NCBI GenBank assembly: GCA_964470345.1
Contig: CAYYBE010000006.1
Coordinates: 41,241-105,240 of the forward strand
From: CAYYBE01 sp964470345
Lineage (GTDB): Bacteria; Babelota; Babeliae; Babelales; Babelaceae
Direction: 5' to 3'
DNA length: 64,000 nt
A model generated the notes under the pieces. The model worked only from the letters and a program-made list of their open reading frames with translations, searched no databases and was not told where the DNA came from. Positions 45,324 to 54,010 of the stretch are shown here, in pieces (position 1 is the stretch's first letter; each line of letters starts with the position of its first letter). Both the position numbers and the translations under genes were made by a program.

Positions 45324-47447
45324 TTACTCAAAAGCGATTGTGCCATTACGCAAGCGCACTGAAACGTTTTTAGTTTCAGGCTTATGTAATAAAAATTGAG
45401 CTAATGGAACAATAACAAGATTTTGCAGTGCGCGTTTTAAAGGGCGGGCGCCGAATTCTGGTTCATAACCCTCGTCTGCCAATTTCTCAAGAACATCAGG
45501 AGCAACGGTGAGTGTAACTTGTTGTTCGGCAAGCCGTTTTTGCAAAAGTTGCATCTGAATGCCAGCAATCTGAGCCACATCTTGCTTGGTAAGAGCTTTG
45601 AAAAAGACAATTGCATCAATTCGATTTAAAAATTCTGGTCTAAAACTCTTTTGTAACAGTTGCTCAATATCCCGCTTAACTTTGTCATTGAGTGTGCCTG
45701 CAGCAAGAATAAGATCAGAGCCAAGATTTGAGGTCATGATAATAATTGTGTTTTTAAATGAGACAATGCGTCCTTGCCCATCCGTAAGATGTCCCTCATC
45801 AAGGATCTGTAAGAAGATGTTAAAGACATCGGGGTGCGCTTTTTCTATCTCATCAATCAGTAAAACACTATACGGTTGTCGCCGAACCGCTTCGGTGAGT
45901 TGTCCACCCTCTTCATAACCAACATAGCCGGGCGGAGCGCCAATTAAGCGGGCAACCGCATGTTTCTCCATGTACTCTGACATATCGACGCGTATGAGCC
46001 GTTTATCGTCGTTAAAAAGAAAGTCAGCTAATGTTTTAGCGACTTCAGTTTTTCCAACGCCGGTTGGTCCTAAAAATAAGAACGAGCCAATGGGCTTATT
46101 CGGGTCGGTAAGGCCGGTGCGGTGCATTTGAATTGCGTTGGTGATTGCGGTAATCGCTTCATCTTGGCCAACAACACGTTGTTGGAGGATTTCTGCCATC
46201 GAGAGCAATTTTTGCTTTTCGCTTTCTTGTAATTTTTCAACCGGGATGCCGGTCCAGCGAGAAAGCACCGTTGCAATATCTGATTCATCAACTTCTTGTT
46301 TTACTAAACCATGTTTGAGCTTTTTGACCTGCTCTTGTTCGTCGGCAAGCGATTTTTGGAGTTTGGCTAAAACACCATATTTTACTTGTGATGCTTGAGC
46401 AAAATCCCCTTCCCGCTCTGCTTGTGCAAATTTATTTTGTGCTCGCTCGATCTCTTCTTTGAGTTTATTAATTCGTTCAAGAGGTGCTTTTTCTGCCTTC
46501 CACTGTTGTACCAGTGCGCCATGCTGCTCTTTAATGTTGGCAAGCTCTTGTTCAAGATCTTTGAGCCGTTTTTGGGATACAGGATCATCTTTTTCTTTGG
46601 TCAGCGCAACTTTTTCGATTTCTAATTGACGAATGACTCGATCAAGTCGGTCGATTTCTTCTGGTTGGGAGTCGATTGACATTTTGACGGTAGCTGCAGC
46701 TTCGTCAATAAGGTCGATAGCCTTATCTGGCAAAAAACGGTCGGGAATATATTTGCTTGAAAGTTGTACGGCGTTTACCAATGCCTGATCTTTAATGCGA
46801 ATTTTGTGGAAGAGTTCATAGCGGTCCTTGAGCCCGCGTAAAATTGAAAGCGCATCTTCGACCGAAGGTTCTGGTACAAATACTTTTTGGAATCGGCGTT
46901 CGAGTGCCGCGTCTTTTTCAATATATTTTTTATACTCTTTCAGCGTTGTTGCGCCAATACAGTGCAGCTCTCCGCGTGCAAGTGCAGGCTTAAGCAAGTT
47001 TGAGGCATCCATGCCGCCGCCAGCTCCGCCCGCGCCAATAAGCATGTGCATCTCATCGATAAAGAGAATAATTTTACCAGCGCTTTCTTGTATCTCTTGT
47101 AAAATTCCCTTTAAACGCTCTTCAAATTCTCCTTGGTACTTAGTACCAGCGATGAGCAGCCCCATATCAAGTGCATAGATAACAGACTGTTTTAAGCTTT
47201 CGGGAATGTCATTATTGACGATTCGTTGGGCGATACCTTCGACGATTGCTGTTTTTCCAACCCCCGGTTCTCCAATAAGCACCGGATTGTTTTTTGTTCT
47301 ACGTGACAGAATTTGAATCACGCGCCGGATTTCTTCATGGCGTCCGATAACAGGATCAAGTTTTCCTTGTTCGGCGAGTTTGTTAATGTTTTTGCAATAT
47401 TTTTCAAGCGTTTCGTATACTGCCTTTGTCTTTGGTTCTTGCATCAT
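45324..47447 (-). CDS. clpB: ClpB disaggregase lacking the N-terminal domain
   Basis: Hsp100 AAA+ ring that pulls proteins out of aggregates with DnaK. 707 residues. Walker A of the first ATPase is GEPGVGKT at 59-66, the middle coiled-coil domain lies at about 290-410, Walker A of the second is GPTGVGKT at about 460-467, and there is a C-terminal D2 small domain. It begins directly at the linker before the first ATPase (LEKYCKNINKLAEQGKLDPV), so the about 150-residue N domain is missing. The same short form is made from an internal start in some bacteria. The start overlaps the end of uvrC by 44 bp, suggesting coupled translation. Confidence 0.93.
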   Translation of the reverse strand: MMQEPKTKAVYETLEKYCKNINKLAEQGKLDPVIGRHEEIRRVIQILSRRTKNNPVLIGEPGVGKTAIVEGIAQRIVNNDIPESLKQSVIYALDMGLLIAGTKYQGEFEERLKGILQEIQESAGKIILFIDEMHMLIGAGGAGGGMDASNLLKPALARGELHCIGATTLKEYKKYIEKDAALERRFQKVFVPEPSVEDALSILRGLKDRYELFHKIRIKDQALVNAVQLSSKYIPDRFLPDKAIDLIDEAAATVKMSIDSQPEEIDRLDRVIRQLEIEKVALTKEKDDPVSQKRLKDLEQELANIKEQHGALVQQWKAEKAPLERINKLKEEIERAQNKFAQAEREGDFAQASQVKYGVLAKLQKSLADEQEQVKKLKHGLVKQEVDESDIATVLSRWTGIPVEKLQESEKQKLLSMAEILQQRVVGQDEAITAITNAIQMHRTGLTDPNKPIGSFLFLGPTGVGKTEVAKTLADFLFNDDKRLIRVDMSEYMEKHAVARLIGAPPGYVGYEEGGQLTEAVRRQPYSVLLIDEIEKAHPDVFNIFLQILDEGHLTDGQGRIVSFKNTIIIMTSNLGSDLILAAGTLNDKVKRDIEQLLQKSFRPEFLNRIDAIVFFKALTKQDVAQIAGIQMQLLQKRLAEQQVTLTVAPDVLEKLADEGYEPEFGARPLKRALQNLVIVPLAQFLLHKPETKNVSVRLRNGTIAFE

Positions 47448-48714
47448 GGTACTCTTTACCCCTCAAAAGTTTGTGATAACTGATGGCAAAATGGTGCGCA
47501 TAGTCACGCAAGGCGATTAAAAGTCGGCCCTGCGGGGTTTGTATATCTAAGTGTACCGGATGTTGAAGGCGGGATGCAAAAAGTATCTCTTCTTTTTTAG
47601 CAAGACTTGCCATGGTTGCTTGGGGCAACGCCGCTTGGGCTGCGCTCAGCTGCCCTTTGCCACCGTCGATAAGAATAAGGTCAGGAATGTCGGCAGGATT
47701 TTTATAGCGTCGCTTAACAATTTCTTGGAGAGCAGCATAATCATTTTGTTCGGTAAGCGTTTTAATCTTAAAGCGCCTAAATTTATTTTTTTCAGGTTTC
47801 CCATCGGTAAAGCGGACGCATGAACCAACAAGAGAGGTGCTCTGAAAATGGGAGATGTCAAAGCAGTCAATCGTATGGATGGGATTAGGTAGATTCAGTA
47901 ATTCTTGGAGTGTTGCTAAAGCCTGTGCGTGGTCGATTTTTGTAATATCGTTTTTGAGGGGATCAAGTAAAAGATGAGCAACTTCTTTTGTATATTTTTG
48001 TTCAGTAAAATGTGCTTTGAGCGTTGCAAAAATTGATTCAAAATTTTGTGTATATTCGTGGATATGGCGTGCTTTTTCAAATTCACAGTGCGCATTATAC
48101 AGTTTAATTTGCTCGTCGATTGTTGTAAAAAAGGCTTTGGCATCACCTTCTAGTGCCTGTTTTGCGAGCTCTATTCTGCCAAGGTAACCGGCGCTATCAA
48201 ATGTCTTGGTACAGGTTCCTGCGCATTTGCCGAGATGAAAATCAAGGCATCCGTTAGCAATCTGCTTATTACAACGATAAAGCTTAAAGGTACGCATCAG
48301 ATAATCGTAGGCTTTGCGCGCCTGTTGACGATGTATGAAGGGACCAAAATAGATACCTTTGGCTTTTTTAAACCGTACAATTGAAAGCGTGGGAACTGCT
48401 TCTTGGGAAAAGAATAGGTATAAAAAGGGGTCGCCGCTTTTTAAGAGTGTATTGAATTTTGGTTGGTGTTGTTTAATGAGCTGTGCTTCAAGTAAGAGAG
48501 CATCAGTTTCTGAGTGGGTAACGATATATTCAACCGTTGCATGCTCTGCGATAAGCGACTTTACTTTCCAATCATCATGCTGTTTGACAAAATAGCTGGC
48601 TACCCGTTTTTTGAGCGACTTTGCTTTGCCGATATAAATAACGGTATTGTTTCCATCTTTAAAGATATAAATGCCCGGGAGATTGGGCAGGTGCTCAGGT
48701 GCTTGTCGTTCCAT
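47404..48714 (-). CDS. uvrC: UvrC excinuclease subunit, short form without the C-terminal HhH domain
   Basis: UvrC cuts DNA on both sides of a lesion in nucleotide excision repair. 436 residues: the GIY-YIG nuclease domain (LPGIYIFKDGNNTVIYIGKA) at about 10-90, a UVR motif region (IDEQIKLYNAHCEFEKARHI) near 200, and the RNase H-like 5' nuclease domain (IDCFDISHFQ, LILIDGGKGQLSAAQ). It ends after HHFAISYHKLLRG, where usual UvrC proteins of about 600 residues go on to a helix-hairpin-helix pair that binds DNA. The lost end coincides with the overlapping clpB start. No clear ribosome-binding site is seen at the ATG. Confidence 0.92.
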   Translation of the reverse strand: MERQAPEHLPNLPGIYIFKDGNNTVIYIGKAKSLKKRVASYFVKQHDDWKVKSLIAEHATVEYIVTHSETDALLLEAQLIKQHQPKFNTLLKSGDPFLYLFFSQEAVPTLSIVRFKKAKGIYFGPFIHRQQARKAYDYLMRTFKLYRCNKQIANGCLDFHLGKCAGTCTKTFDSAGYLGRIELAKQALEGDAKAFFTTIDEQIKLYNAHCEFEKARHIHEYTQNFESIFATLKAHFTEQKYTKEVAHLLLDPLKNDITKIDHAQALATLQELLNLPNPIHTIDCFDISHFQSTSLVGSCVRFTDGKPEKNKFRRFKIKTLTEQNDYAALQEIVKRRYKNPADIPDLILIDGGKGQLSAAQAALPQATMASLAKKEEILFASRLQHPVHLDIQTPQGRLLIALRDYAHHFAISYHKLLRGKEYHDARTKDKGSIRNA

Positions 48715-48749
48715 GCGGTTTTTGTCTAGTATTGGGTTGTATCTCGAAC

Positions 48750-49193
48750 TTAAACTGCAGGGGCAGGTGCGGGAGCGCGTAGTTTTTCTCGAATCTTTTT
48801 AATAGCTACATAGGTTCCCCAGACGGTAAGACCTGTCCCTGTTGCCAGGAGAAGAACATGCCATGGGTTACGAAAATTGGCACTCAAGACCCAGTTAAAT
48901 GGGGGTATTGGTTGATAATTTGCCCAGGAGCGGGACCGCGCAAAGGCATTTTGAGCACTTTTAATGCAGGAAGCGCCATATTCTTGTAATTGTGTATTAC
49001 TCGAATTAATATGCTCTGCCCCTTGTAGCGATCGAATAAGCCCGAGGTCTTTGTACAGCAATGAAATAAGATTGCGAATAGTGAGTTTGGCGGGCAATAG
49101 CTCTACAGAAAGAGCAGAGACCTGCTGCGAACAGCACAGAGCTACCATACTCAATAATCCGAGGATGTGGCATCGTATAGTATATTGTTTCAT
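48750..49193 (-). CDS. Membrane protein of unknown function with signal and C-terminal helix
   Basis: 147 residues; ATG at 49193 after GGAG. A Sec-like N-terminus (MKQYTIRCHILGLLSMVALCCSQQVSA) precedes a soluble region of about 80 residues, and a single helix (WHVLLLATGTGLTVWGTYVAI) lies near the C-terminus, followed by a basic and Ala/Pro tail. It starts the minus-strand run into uvrC and clpB (36 bp to uvrC). Not recognised. Confidence 0.65.
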   Translation of the reverse strand: MKQYTIRCHILGLLSMVALCCSQQVSALSVELLPAKLTIRNLISLLYKDLGLIRSLQGAEHINSSNTQLQEYGASCIKSAQNAFARSRSWANYQPIPPFNWVLSANFRNPWHVLLLATGTGLTVWGTYVAIKKIREKLRAPAPAPAV

Positions 49194-49386
49194 GCGAGCT
49201 CCACTTTTTAAACCTAGTCAGATTTACTTTTCTCTACTTATTATCTCTAGTATACCAGAAATCAAAAACAGGTCCATTATTTCAATTTGTAAATTAACAT
49301 CAGAAAGAAGTTGATTTACGCACAGGGTAAAATCAGGTATAGTTGATTCGATGTGAGTTCTTTTTCAGCGTGTTTTGGGGGTTTTT

Positions 49387-50589
49387 ATGTGGTTGAATGC
49401 TCGTGCTTTAAAAATTGGTCTTTTTGTTATTCTAGGATATTTTGGTTGGCGGAGTTTTCGGTATTTTTTTGATACTTCAGCTCCGGTGATCTCGGTTGTC
49501 GGCGTTGAGCATGGCGGCCATTATGCTGGCGATGTCTCTTGTACCGTTGTAATGAGTGATGGGTATAAGGTAAAAGATGTATCATTGTTTTTAGATACTA
49601 AGTCATTGGTTTCCCATTTTGCCATCGGCCGTTCCCATGATGAACATGCCTTCACCATTCCTTCAAAGACGCTTGCCAATGGTCCGCATCTTTTAAAAAT
49701 CGAAGTGCGTGATGCATCATACCGTCAAAATACGACAACAGAAGAAGTGCCATTTATCGTTGACAATCGCCCCTTACAGGCGGCATTTGTAAAATCAAAT
49801 ACTGACATTAAAGTATTTCAAGGGCAAACATTACACGTGCAATTTCAGGTAAATAAACCGCTTAAAAAAGCGGTGGTGAGTGCGCTTTCAAAGACATTTA
49901 GCTGTGTTCCAGAGACAGAAAACTCTCTCATTTACGAATGTTATATTCCGATCTCTTGTGAAGAACAGCCCAACGAGTACCTCCTGTCCATAGAAATTAT
50001 TGATATGGTCGGTAATTCGATGACGCTCGAAACTAAGTTTCAAGTTGTTCTCTTTCCTTTTAAACAACAAAATCTTGCACTCACCTCCGAGAAGCTTAAA
50101 GAAGAAACAGAAAGTGGTAAGCCGGAAAAAGAATTAGAAGATCTTTTGGCTGCATTAGTTGAAAAATCACCACATCAAAAATTATGGCATGGTTCATTTT
50201 ACACTCCGATGGATGCAAAACGAGTTTCAACTGAATTTGGTACCGTTCGTGTGACGCAACACAAAGGTAAATATGCACATAAGGCGGTTGATCTTATTGG
50301 CGCACCTAAGAGCGTGATCTGGACAACGCAAGATGGTGTTGTGATTGTAAAGGATCGCTTTGTGCACAGCGGTAATACAATTGTTGTTGATCACGGTTGT
50401 GGTATTTTCTCACTTTTTTACCATCTTGATACCTATGCAAATATTTCCGTTGGTGATCTCATTCGTAAGGGTAGCCCGGTAGGAACGCTTGGAAAAACAG
50501 GCTATGCGACTGGATATCATTTACATTGGGAAATGCGTATTAACAATGTCCCGGTTGATCCGTTGCAATGGGCAAAGAATGACTTTTAA
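49387..50589 (+). CDS. M23-family (LytM-like) peptidase with a membrane anchor
   Basis: 400 residues from the ATG at 49387 (GGGGG upstream; a TTG at 49375 is rejected). One N-terminal helix (LKIGLFVILGYFGW) anchors or exports it. Residues about 25-240 form two beta-sandwich, Ig-like units. The M23 fold is at the C-terminus (about 270-400): HKAVDLIG holds the first zinc ligands and HLHWEMRINN the last His, with VVDHGCGIFSLFYH and VGTLGKTGYATG between. M23 enzymes cut peptidoglycan cross-links. The last 11 bp overlap the PilO-like gene, suggesting the pair open the wall for a pilus or secretion machine. Confidence 0.9.
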   Translation: MWLNARALKIGLFVILGYFGWRSFRYFFDTSAPVISVVGVEHGGHYAGDVSCTVVMSDGYKVKDVSLFLDTKSLVSHFAIGRSHDEHAFTIPSKTLANGPHLLKIEVRDASYRQNTTTEEVPFIVDNRPLQAAFVKSNTDIKVFQGQTLHVQFQVNKPLKKAVVSALSKTFSCVPETENSLIYECYIPISCEEQPNEYLLSIEIIDMVGNSMTLETKFQVVLFPFKQQNLALTSEKLKEETESGKPEKELEDLLAALVEKSPHQKLWHGSFYTPMDAKRVSTEFGTVRVTQHKGKYAHKAVDLIGAPKSVIWTTQDGVVIVKDRFVHSGNTIVVDHGCGIFSLFYHLDTYANISVGDLIRKGSPVGTLGKTGYATGYHLHWEMRINNVPVDPLQWAKNDF

Positions 50590-51136
50590 GGAACGAATCT
50601 TTATTGCCATGGCGGCACGTCCGTCATGGCTTCGCTTTCTTATCACTTTCTTTTTTCTTAGTATGTGTGTTTTGTTGTGGTATCTTTTGAGCTACCGCCA
50701 GTTGCAAGCGCAGGTTGCCCGCGTAGAACAACGCATACAAGAAGAACAACAGCAGCTTGCGCAACAAGCAAACGTGGTACATAAACAAACAATTGCTCAT
50801 GCTGAGAGCAAAACGCGCGAAGAAGCAATGCATAATGCATGGGAGTCGTTTTTTGTATGTAAACAGACGACAGCATTCGTTGAAGCGCTTGTTACGTATG
50901 CTCAAGAGTATAAATTACAATTAAACTCCTACCGTCTTTCTGAGCCCCAAAAAGAAGCATGGGGTAAGCGCGTTGAGTTGACTTGTGAACTTTCTGGTGA
51001 TTTCTTTTCGTTCATATCATTGTTAGAACAGTTTGAGCCGATGACCAATCTGGTCGGTTTGAGCTGTGAGATGCAGTCAATCCAAGACCAACGCATTCGC
51101 AGCACTTGCCGTTTTATGCTCTGTTGTCCTCTCTAA
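50579..51136 (+). CDS. PilO/GspM-like membrane protein
   Basis: 185 residues from the ATG at 50579, which overlaps the M23 gene; a longer frame to 50489 lies wholly inside that gene and is rejected. Structure: a membrane helix (FLITFFFLSMCVLLWYLL), a Gln/Glu-rich coiled coil (QVARVEQRIQEEQQQLAQQA), then a small alpha/beta domain (VELTCELSGDFFSFISLLEQ), as in PilO. It lacks close similarity to the PilO-like protein at 37500-38060. Its place between an M23 peptidase and a short PilP-like protein points to a second envelope-spanning unit. Confidence 0.75.
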   Translation: MTFKERIFIAMAARPSWLRFLITFFFLSMCVLLWYLLSYRQLQAQVARVEQRIQEEQQQLAQQANVVHKQTIAHAESKTREEAMHNAWESFFVCKQTTAFVEALVTYAQEYKLQLNSYRLSEPQKEAWGKRVELTCELSGDFFSFISLLEQFEPMTNLVGLSCEMQSIQDQRIRSTCRFMLCCPL

Positions 51137-51212
51137 TCTCTTATCTTAGATTCTTGTTTTTCTCCTGAACAAATCAGTACGCTCATAGTAAGTACGGTAT
51201 CTTAAGGAGTCT

Positions 51213-51434
51213 ATGAAGCGTTGTGTTGTTGGGGTAGTGCTTGCTCATGTTGCACTGAGTGGGATGCATAAAATTACCCGTAATCCTTTTGCTCCTGTTC
51301 CCCTTGCCGATAATGAATTAATTGCGACAGCCTATATTCACACGACTCATACGAATGTGAATTTTATGGTACAGGGTAAAAAGATTACAGCTGTTGTGGG
51401 CGGAAAAAAACCCCTTCAACTTTATAAAAGCTGA
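51213..51434 (+). CDS. Short PilP-like exported protein
   Basis: 73 residues; ATG after AAGGAG. A short signal (MKRCVVGVVLAHVALSG) is followed by RNPFAPVPL, like the NPF element of PilP and GspC proteins, then a beta-rich stretch (NVNFMVQGKKITAVVGGKK) as in PilP. The usual PilP is about twice as long. It follows the PilO-like gene by 76 bp, matching the pilO-pilP order of type IV pilus operons. The assignment is tentative. Confidence 0.5.
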   Translation: MKRCVVGVVLAHVALSGMHKITRNPFAPVPLADNELIATAYIHTTHTNVNFMVQGKKITAVVGGKKPLQLYKS

Positions 51435-51440
51435 AGGGTT
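51410..51440 (-). terminator. Hairpin overlapping the end of the PilP-like gene
   Basis: ACCCCTTCA (51410-51418) pairs with TGAAGGGTT (51432-51440), one mismatch. A 7-base A run precedes it, which is a T run on the other strand, so it would terminate leftward transcription best. The stop codon of the PilP-like gene lies in the right arm. Confidence 0.45.
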
Positions 51441-51581
51441 AGGGGGGTAACAATACAAAAAATGTATCGTTACTTAGGGACATTAAAAACAGAAACTCTT
51501 GCATGACAAGAGATCTAAATCCATTTCGAAGTCCAATGCTATCAGGAGAGTTTACGTGTGTCAAATTTTAAAAGGAGAAAG

Positions 51582-53669
51582 ATGATGTATAAAAAAATCA
51601 GTATGTTCATATACATCTTGAGCATCTGTGTGACAGCTTTCCCATCGGCTACGCAAAAAGTATCTGCGGAAGAAGAAAAGATAACAATGGCACGTGCTCC
51701 ACAAGGTCCGGCCCGTTTTTTAGCCATCTTTCTTAATGAATCTGAATTTCGTGGACTGCAAGAACTTGATATTCCACAAAATGCTACGGTAAGTGCAGAA
51801 CTATCCAAGGCATTGATGGCAAAAAGTTTTCCAATCTTAGTTTCAGCTTCACTCTTTACCGCGGTTGTTACCAAAAGAGAATGGTTTGACAATAGGTGGA
51901 CCAAGACTCACTCTTTTCTTGACTCAGCTGTCAATGAAGATTTTACCCAGATGTGGCAAGATTTAACCAAAACGCAAGAACGATCTGTTGATAGTTTTCT
52001 GAGTAGCTTACAAGTTCCTTTAAGTCTACGTTTTGGCATAGCCCAAGATTTACGTAATCTTTTTTATTATCGAACGCTCTACGATAGTAATTGGCAAGCT
52101 TTTGGAGTACAACCTCTTTTTAATTTTGATGAGTGGGAGATTCGTGGTTTAGCCGGTGATATGGGAGATATCCTTTATTTGCTTGTACCTAAAACCTATC
52201 TTCACGCTATTGGCTGTACGCAAAGTACGCGATCATCACGTGGGCTCGTTCCTGAAGATCCATCCATAACAGCATGCGAAAAGGCGCTCGGACTTAAAAT
52301 TGATCATATGGATTGGTTTGATTGGAAGCATATTATGCAGGTTTTTACGGGAAGAAAACATCCTGCAACTGACAAAGAACAGGAACAGAGAAACATTATG
52401 ACAACGTCTGCTTTGTTAGCATATGTTTTTGTTCCAAGAGATGCATATACCGGCAAAGATACGTTTCCAGGGTGGGTAATCTACGCGACAGGTCATGGGT
52501 CGCAAGGGGAGCAGATTATGTCTTTAGGAAAGGCATCATTTGGCCTTTTTCTGGATGCGCTCGCCGCAACAGATACGAAAGCTCTTTTTATTAATTCATG
52601 TTTTGCTGGTGGCGGGAGTGTTCAGACCGCTTTGAGTTTTGCTGCAAATGTTTATAAAGATAAAGTAGGAGAGCGTGGCGGGAACCCCTATCCTTTTCCT
52701 ATTATCATTCAATCAATTAACGAGACAGAGACCTATCTTGCTTTTGACGCAATGTATTTTAACAATGTGACTGCAGCTGATATTGATTGGGCAACAAAAA
52801 CATTTAAACCGATCCGTCTCAAAGGGCGCGAATTTGGCCAGGTCGCTGCCGAACTACAAAAAAGAGGGCCGTTAAATTTTGAGGTATTACAAAAACTTCT
52901 TTTTCCTCCTTCAGGTATTAAAAAAATAGCAGATATTGCGCAGATTATTGAACCGGGTGAGGCTCCTAAACTTTTACGAAAAGGTACTTTTAATATCTCA
53001 GAAGAATTTGCGTTGGGCAGACGCGCCAAATTGATTTTGCCTGAACCATCAAGTGCTGTTCCGCTTACAACGCTTGCTCTTAACACCGATGTCTTTTTTG
53101 ATATTGAGATTAATACCCCCGATCCAATCGACATTTTTACGGTAGGAGGTTTTACCTACGTCTTTCTTCAAAAAGTTGCAACGACAAAAAATTGGGGCAT
53201 AGCAGGAATTTTGCAATCGTTTGTAAAAGGCGTTCTGGAGGATAAGCAAACATCTCGTGTTATTTCGATTGATGAGGTAGAAGGGCCGGGAAAGAAGATT
53301 TGTACGAATGTAATTATAGCTCTTAACTTTTCTCTTGAAATGGGCGAAAAACAGGCTAATACTTGTATAATTCTCTTAACATGTAATGGAAAGCTTCAAG
53401 TGGTCCAAGATTGCAGTGCAAAGCAGTTTACGTTCAGAGACGCAACTCAAGAAGAAAAAGGACTTTATTATAAAATGAATTTTCAATTGCCTTATTTGAA
53501 AGAAGCAGCACAACAAGGTCAGCAAAAACGTATAGAAAAACGAGAGCAAGAGAAAAAAGAGCTTGAAAAAGCATTGAAAGAAGGAGAAGCGCAAAGAGCT
53601 GATAAAATAGCCAAAGCGCTTTCAACTCTTGATGCTCAATTAAAAGCCCTCACGCAAGCGCTTTCATAA
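51582..53669 (+). CDS. Large exported caspase-fold (clan CD) cysteine peptidase
   Basis: 695 residues from the ATG at 51582 (AAAAGGAG upstream; a GTG at 51558 is rejected). A Sec signal covers about residues 1-29. A helical domain of about 200 residues comes first, then a caspase-like core with His305 (YATGHGSQGEQ) and Cys340 (LFINSCFAGGG), the His-Gly and Ser-Cys pattern of clan CD. A beta-rich region follows, and a Lys/Glu-rich coiled coil closes the protein (residues about 645-690). It shows no overall similarity to the two clostripain-like proteins. Not matched to a named family; an exported peptidase of eukaryote-like fold is a candidate host-directed protein. Confidence 0.75.
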   Translation: MMYKKISMFIYILSICVTAFPSATQKVSAEEEKITMARAPQGPARFLAIFLNESEFRGLQELDIPQNATVSAELSKALMAKSFPILVSASLFTAVVTKREWFDNRWTKTHSFLDSAVNEDFTQMWQDLTKTQERSVDSFLSSLQVPLSLRFGIAQDLRNLFYYRTLYDSNWQAFGVQPLFNFDEWEIRGLAGDMGDILYLLVPKTYLHAIGCTQSTRSSRGLVPEDPSITACEKALGLKIDHMDWFDWKHIMQVFTGRKHPATDKEQEQRNIMTTSALLAYVFVPRDAYTGKDTFPGWVIYATGHGSQGEQIMSLGKASFGLFLDALAATDTKALFINSCFAGGGSVQTALSFAANVYKDKVGERGGNPYPFPIIIQSINETETYLAFDAMYFNNVTAADIDWATKTFKPIRLKGREFGQVAAELQKRGPLNFEVLQKLLFPPSGIKKIADIAQIIEPGEAPKLLRKGTFNISEEFALGRRAKLILPEPSSAVPLTTLALNTDVFFDIEINTPDPIDIFTVGGFTYVFLQKVATTKNWGIAGILQSFVKGVLEDKQTSRVISIDEVEGPGKKICTNVIIALNFSLEMGEKQANTCIILLTCNGKLQVVQDCSAKQFTFRDATQEEKGLYYKMNFQLPYLKEAAQQGQQKRIEKREQEKKELEKALKEGEAQRADKIAKALSTLDAQLKALTQALS

Positions 53670-53679
53670 GACATAAAAC

Positions 53680-53709
53680 TTGTCTTTTTTATCGTCGTCT
53701 GACTATATT
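53680..53709 (+). promoter_or_regulatory. Possible sigma-70-type promoter for the DUF378 gene
   Basis: TTGTCT (53680-53685) and TATATT (53704-53709) are 18 bp apart, about 44 bp upstream of the DUF378 start. Found by eye only. Confidence 0.35.
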
Positions 53710-53752
53710 CGAGTGGATGGCTTGGATGTTACTCTTGGTTATGGAGGAATAG

Positions 53753-53941
53753 ATGAAAAAAATTCTTGATATAGTTGCCTTAGTGCTTATCATTATTGGC
53801 GGGATTAATTGGGGACTTTTTGGTTTAATTAACGTAGATTTGGTTGCCTGGTTGCTGGGACCAGCGAGTTTAATTGCTCGTGCCATCTATGTTCTGATTG
53901 GCCTTGCAGCGCTCTACGCTATTTCATTTCTCAAAGAATAG
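53753..53941 (+). CDS. DUF378 small membrane protein
   Basis: 62 residues, two membrane helices, with the DUF378 pattern near the start: LIIIGGINWGLFGLINVDLV, then a Pro/Ser-containing turn and IYVLIGLAALYAI. GGAGG precedes the ATG. The function of this family is unknown. It has its own promoter-like sequence and a strong terminator, so it is probably a separate transcription unit. Confidence 0.88.
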   Translation: MKKILDIVALVLIIIGGINWGLFGLINVDLVAWLLGPASLIARAIYVLIGLAALYAISFLKE

Positions 53942-53945
53942 TATT

Positions 53946-53990
53946 AAAAAAGTGAGCACGTATTGTTTTAAAATACGTGCTCACTTTTTT
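53946..53990. terminator. Strong bidirectional intrinsic terminator
   Basis: A 19-bp perfect stem, AAAAAAGTGAGCACGTATT (53946-53964) with its complement at 53972-53990 ending in T runs, lies between the convergent DUF378 and solute-binding-protein genes. It is symmetrical, so it can serve both. Confidence 0.9.
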
Positions 53991-54010
53991 TAAGTTCTTA
54001 GTTTTATTGT

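Noticed and set aside
50489..50578. Longer N-terminus for the PilO-like protein
   Set aside because: It lies inside the M23 gene; a membrane helix soon after the ATG at 50579 fits the PilO layout.
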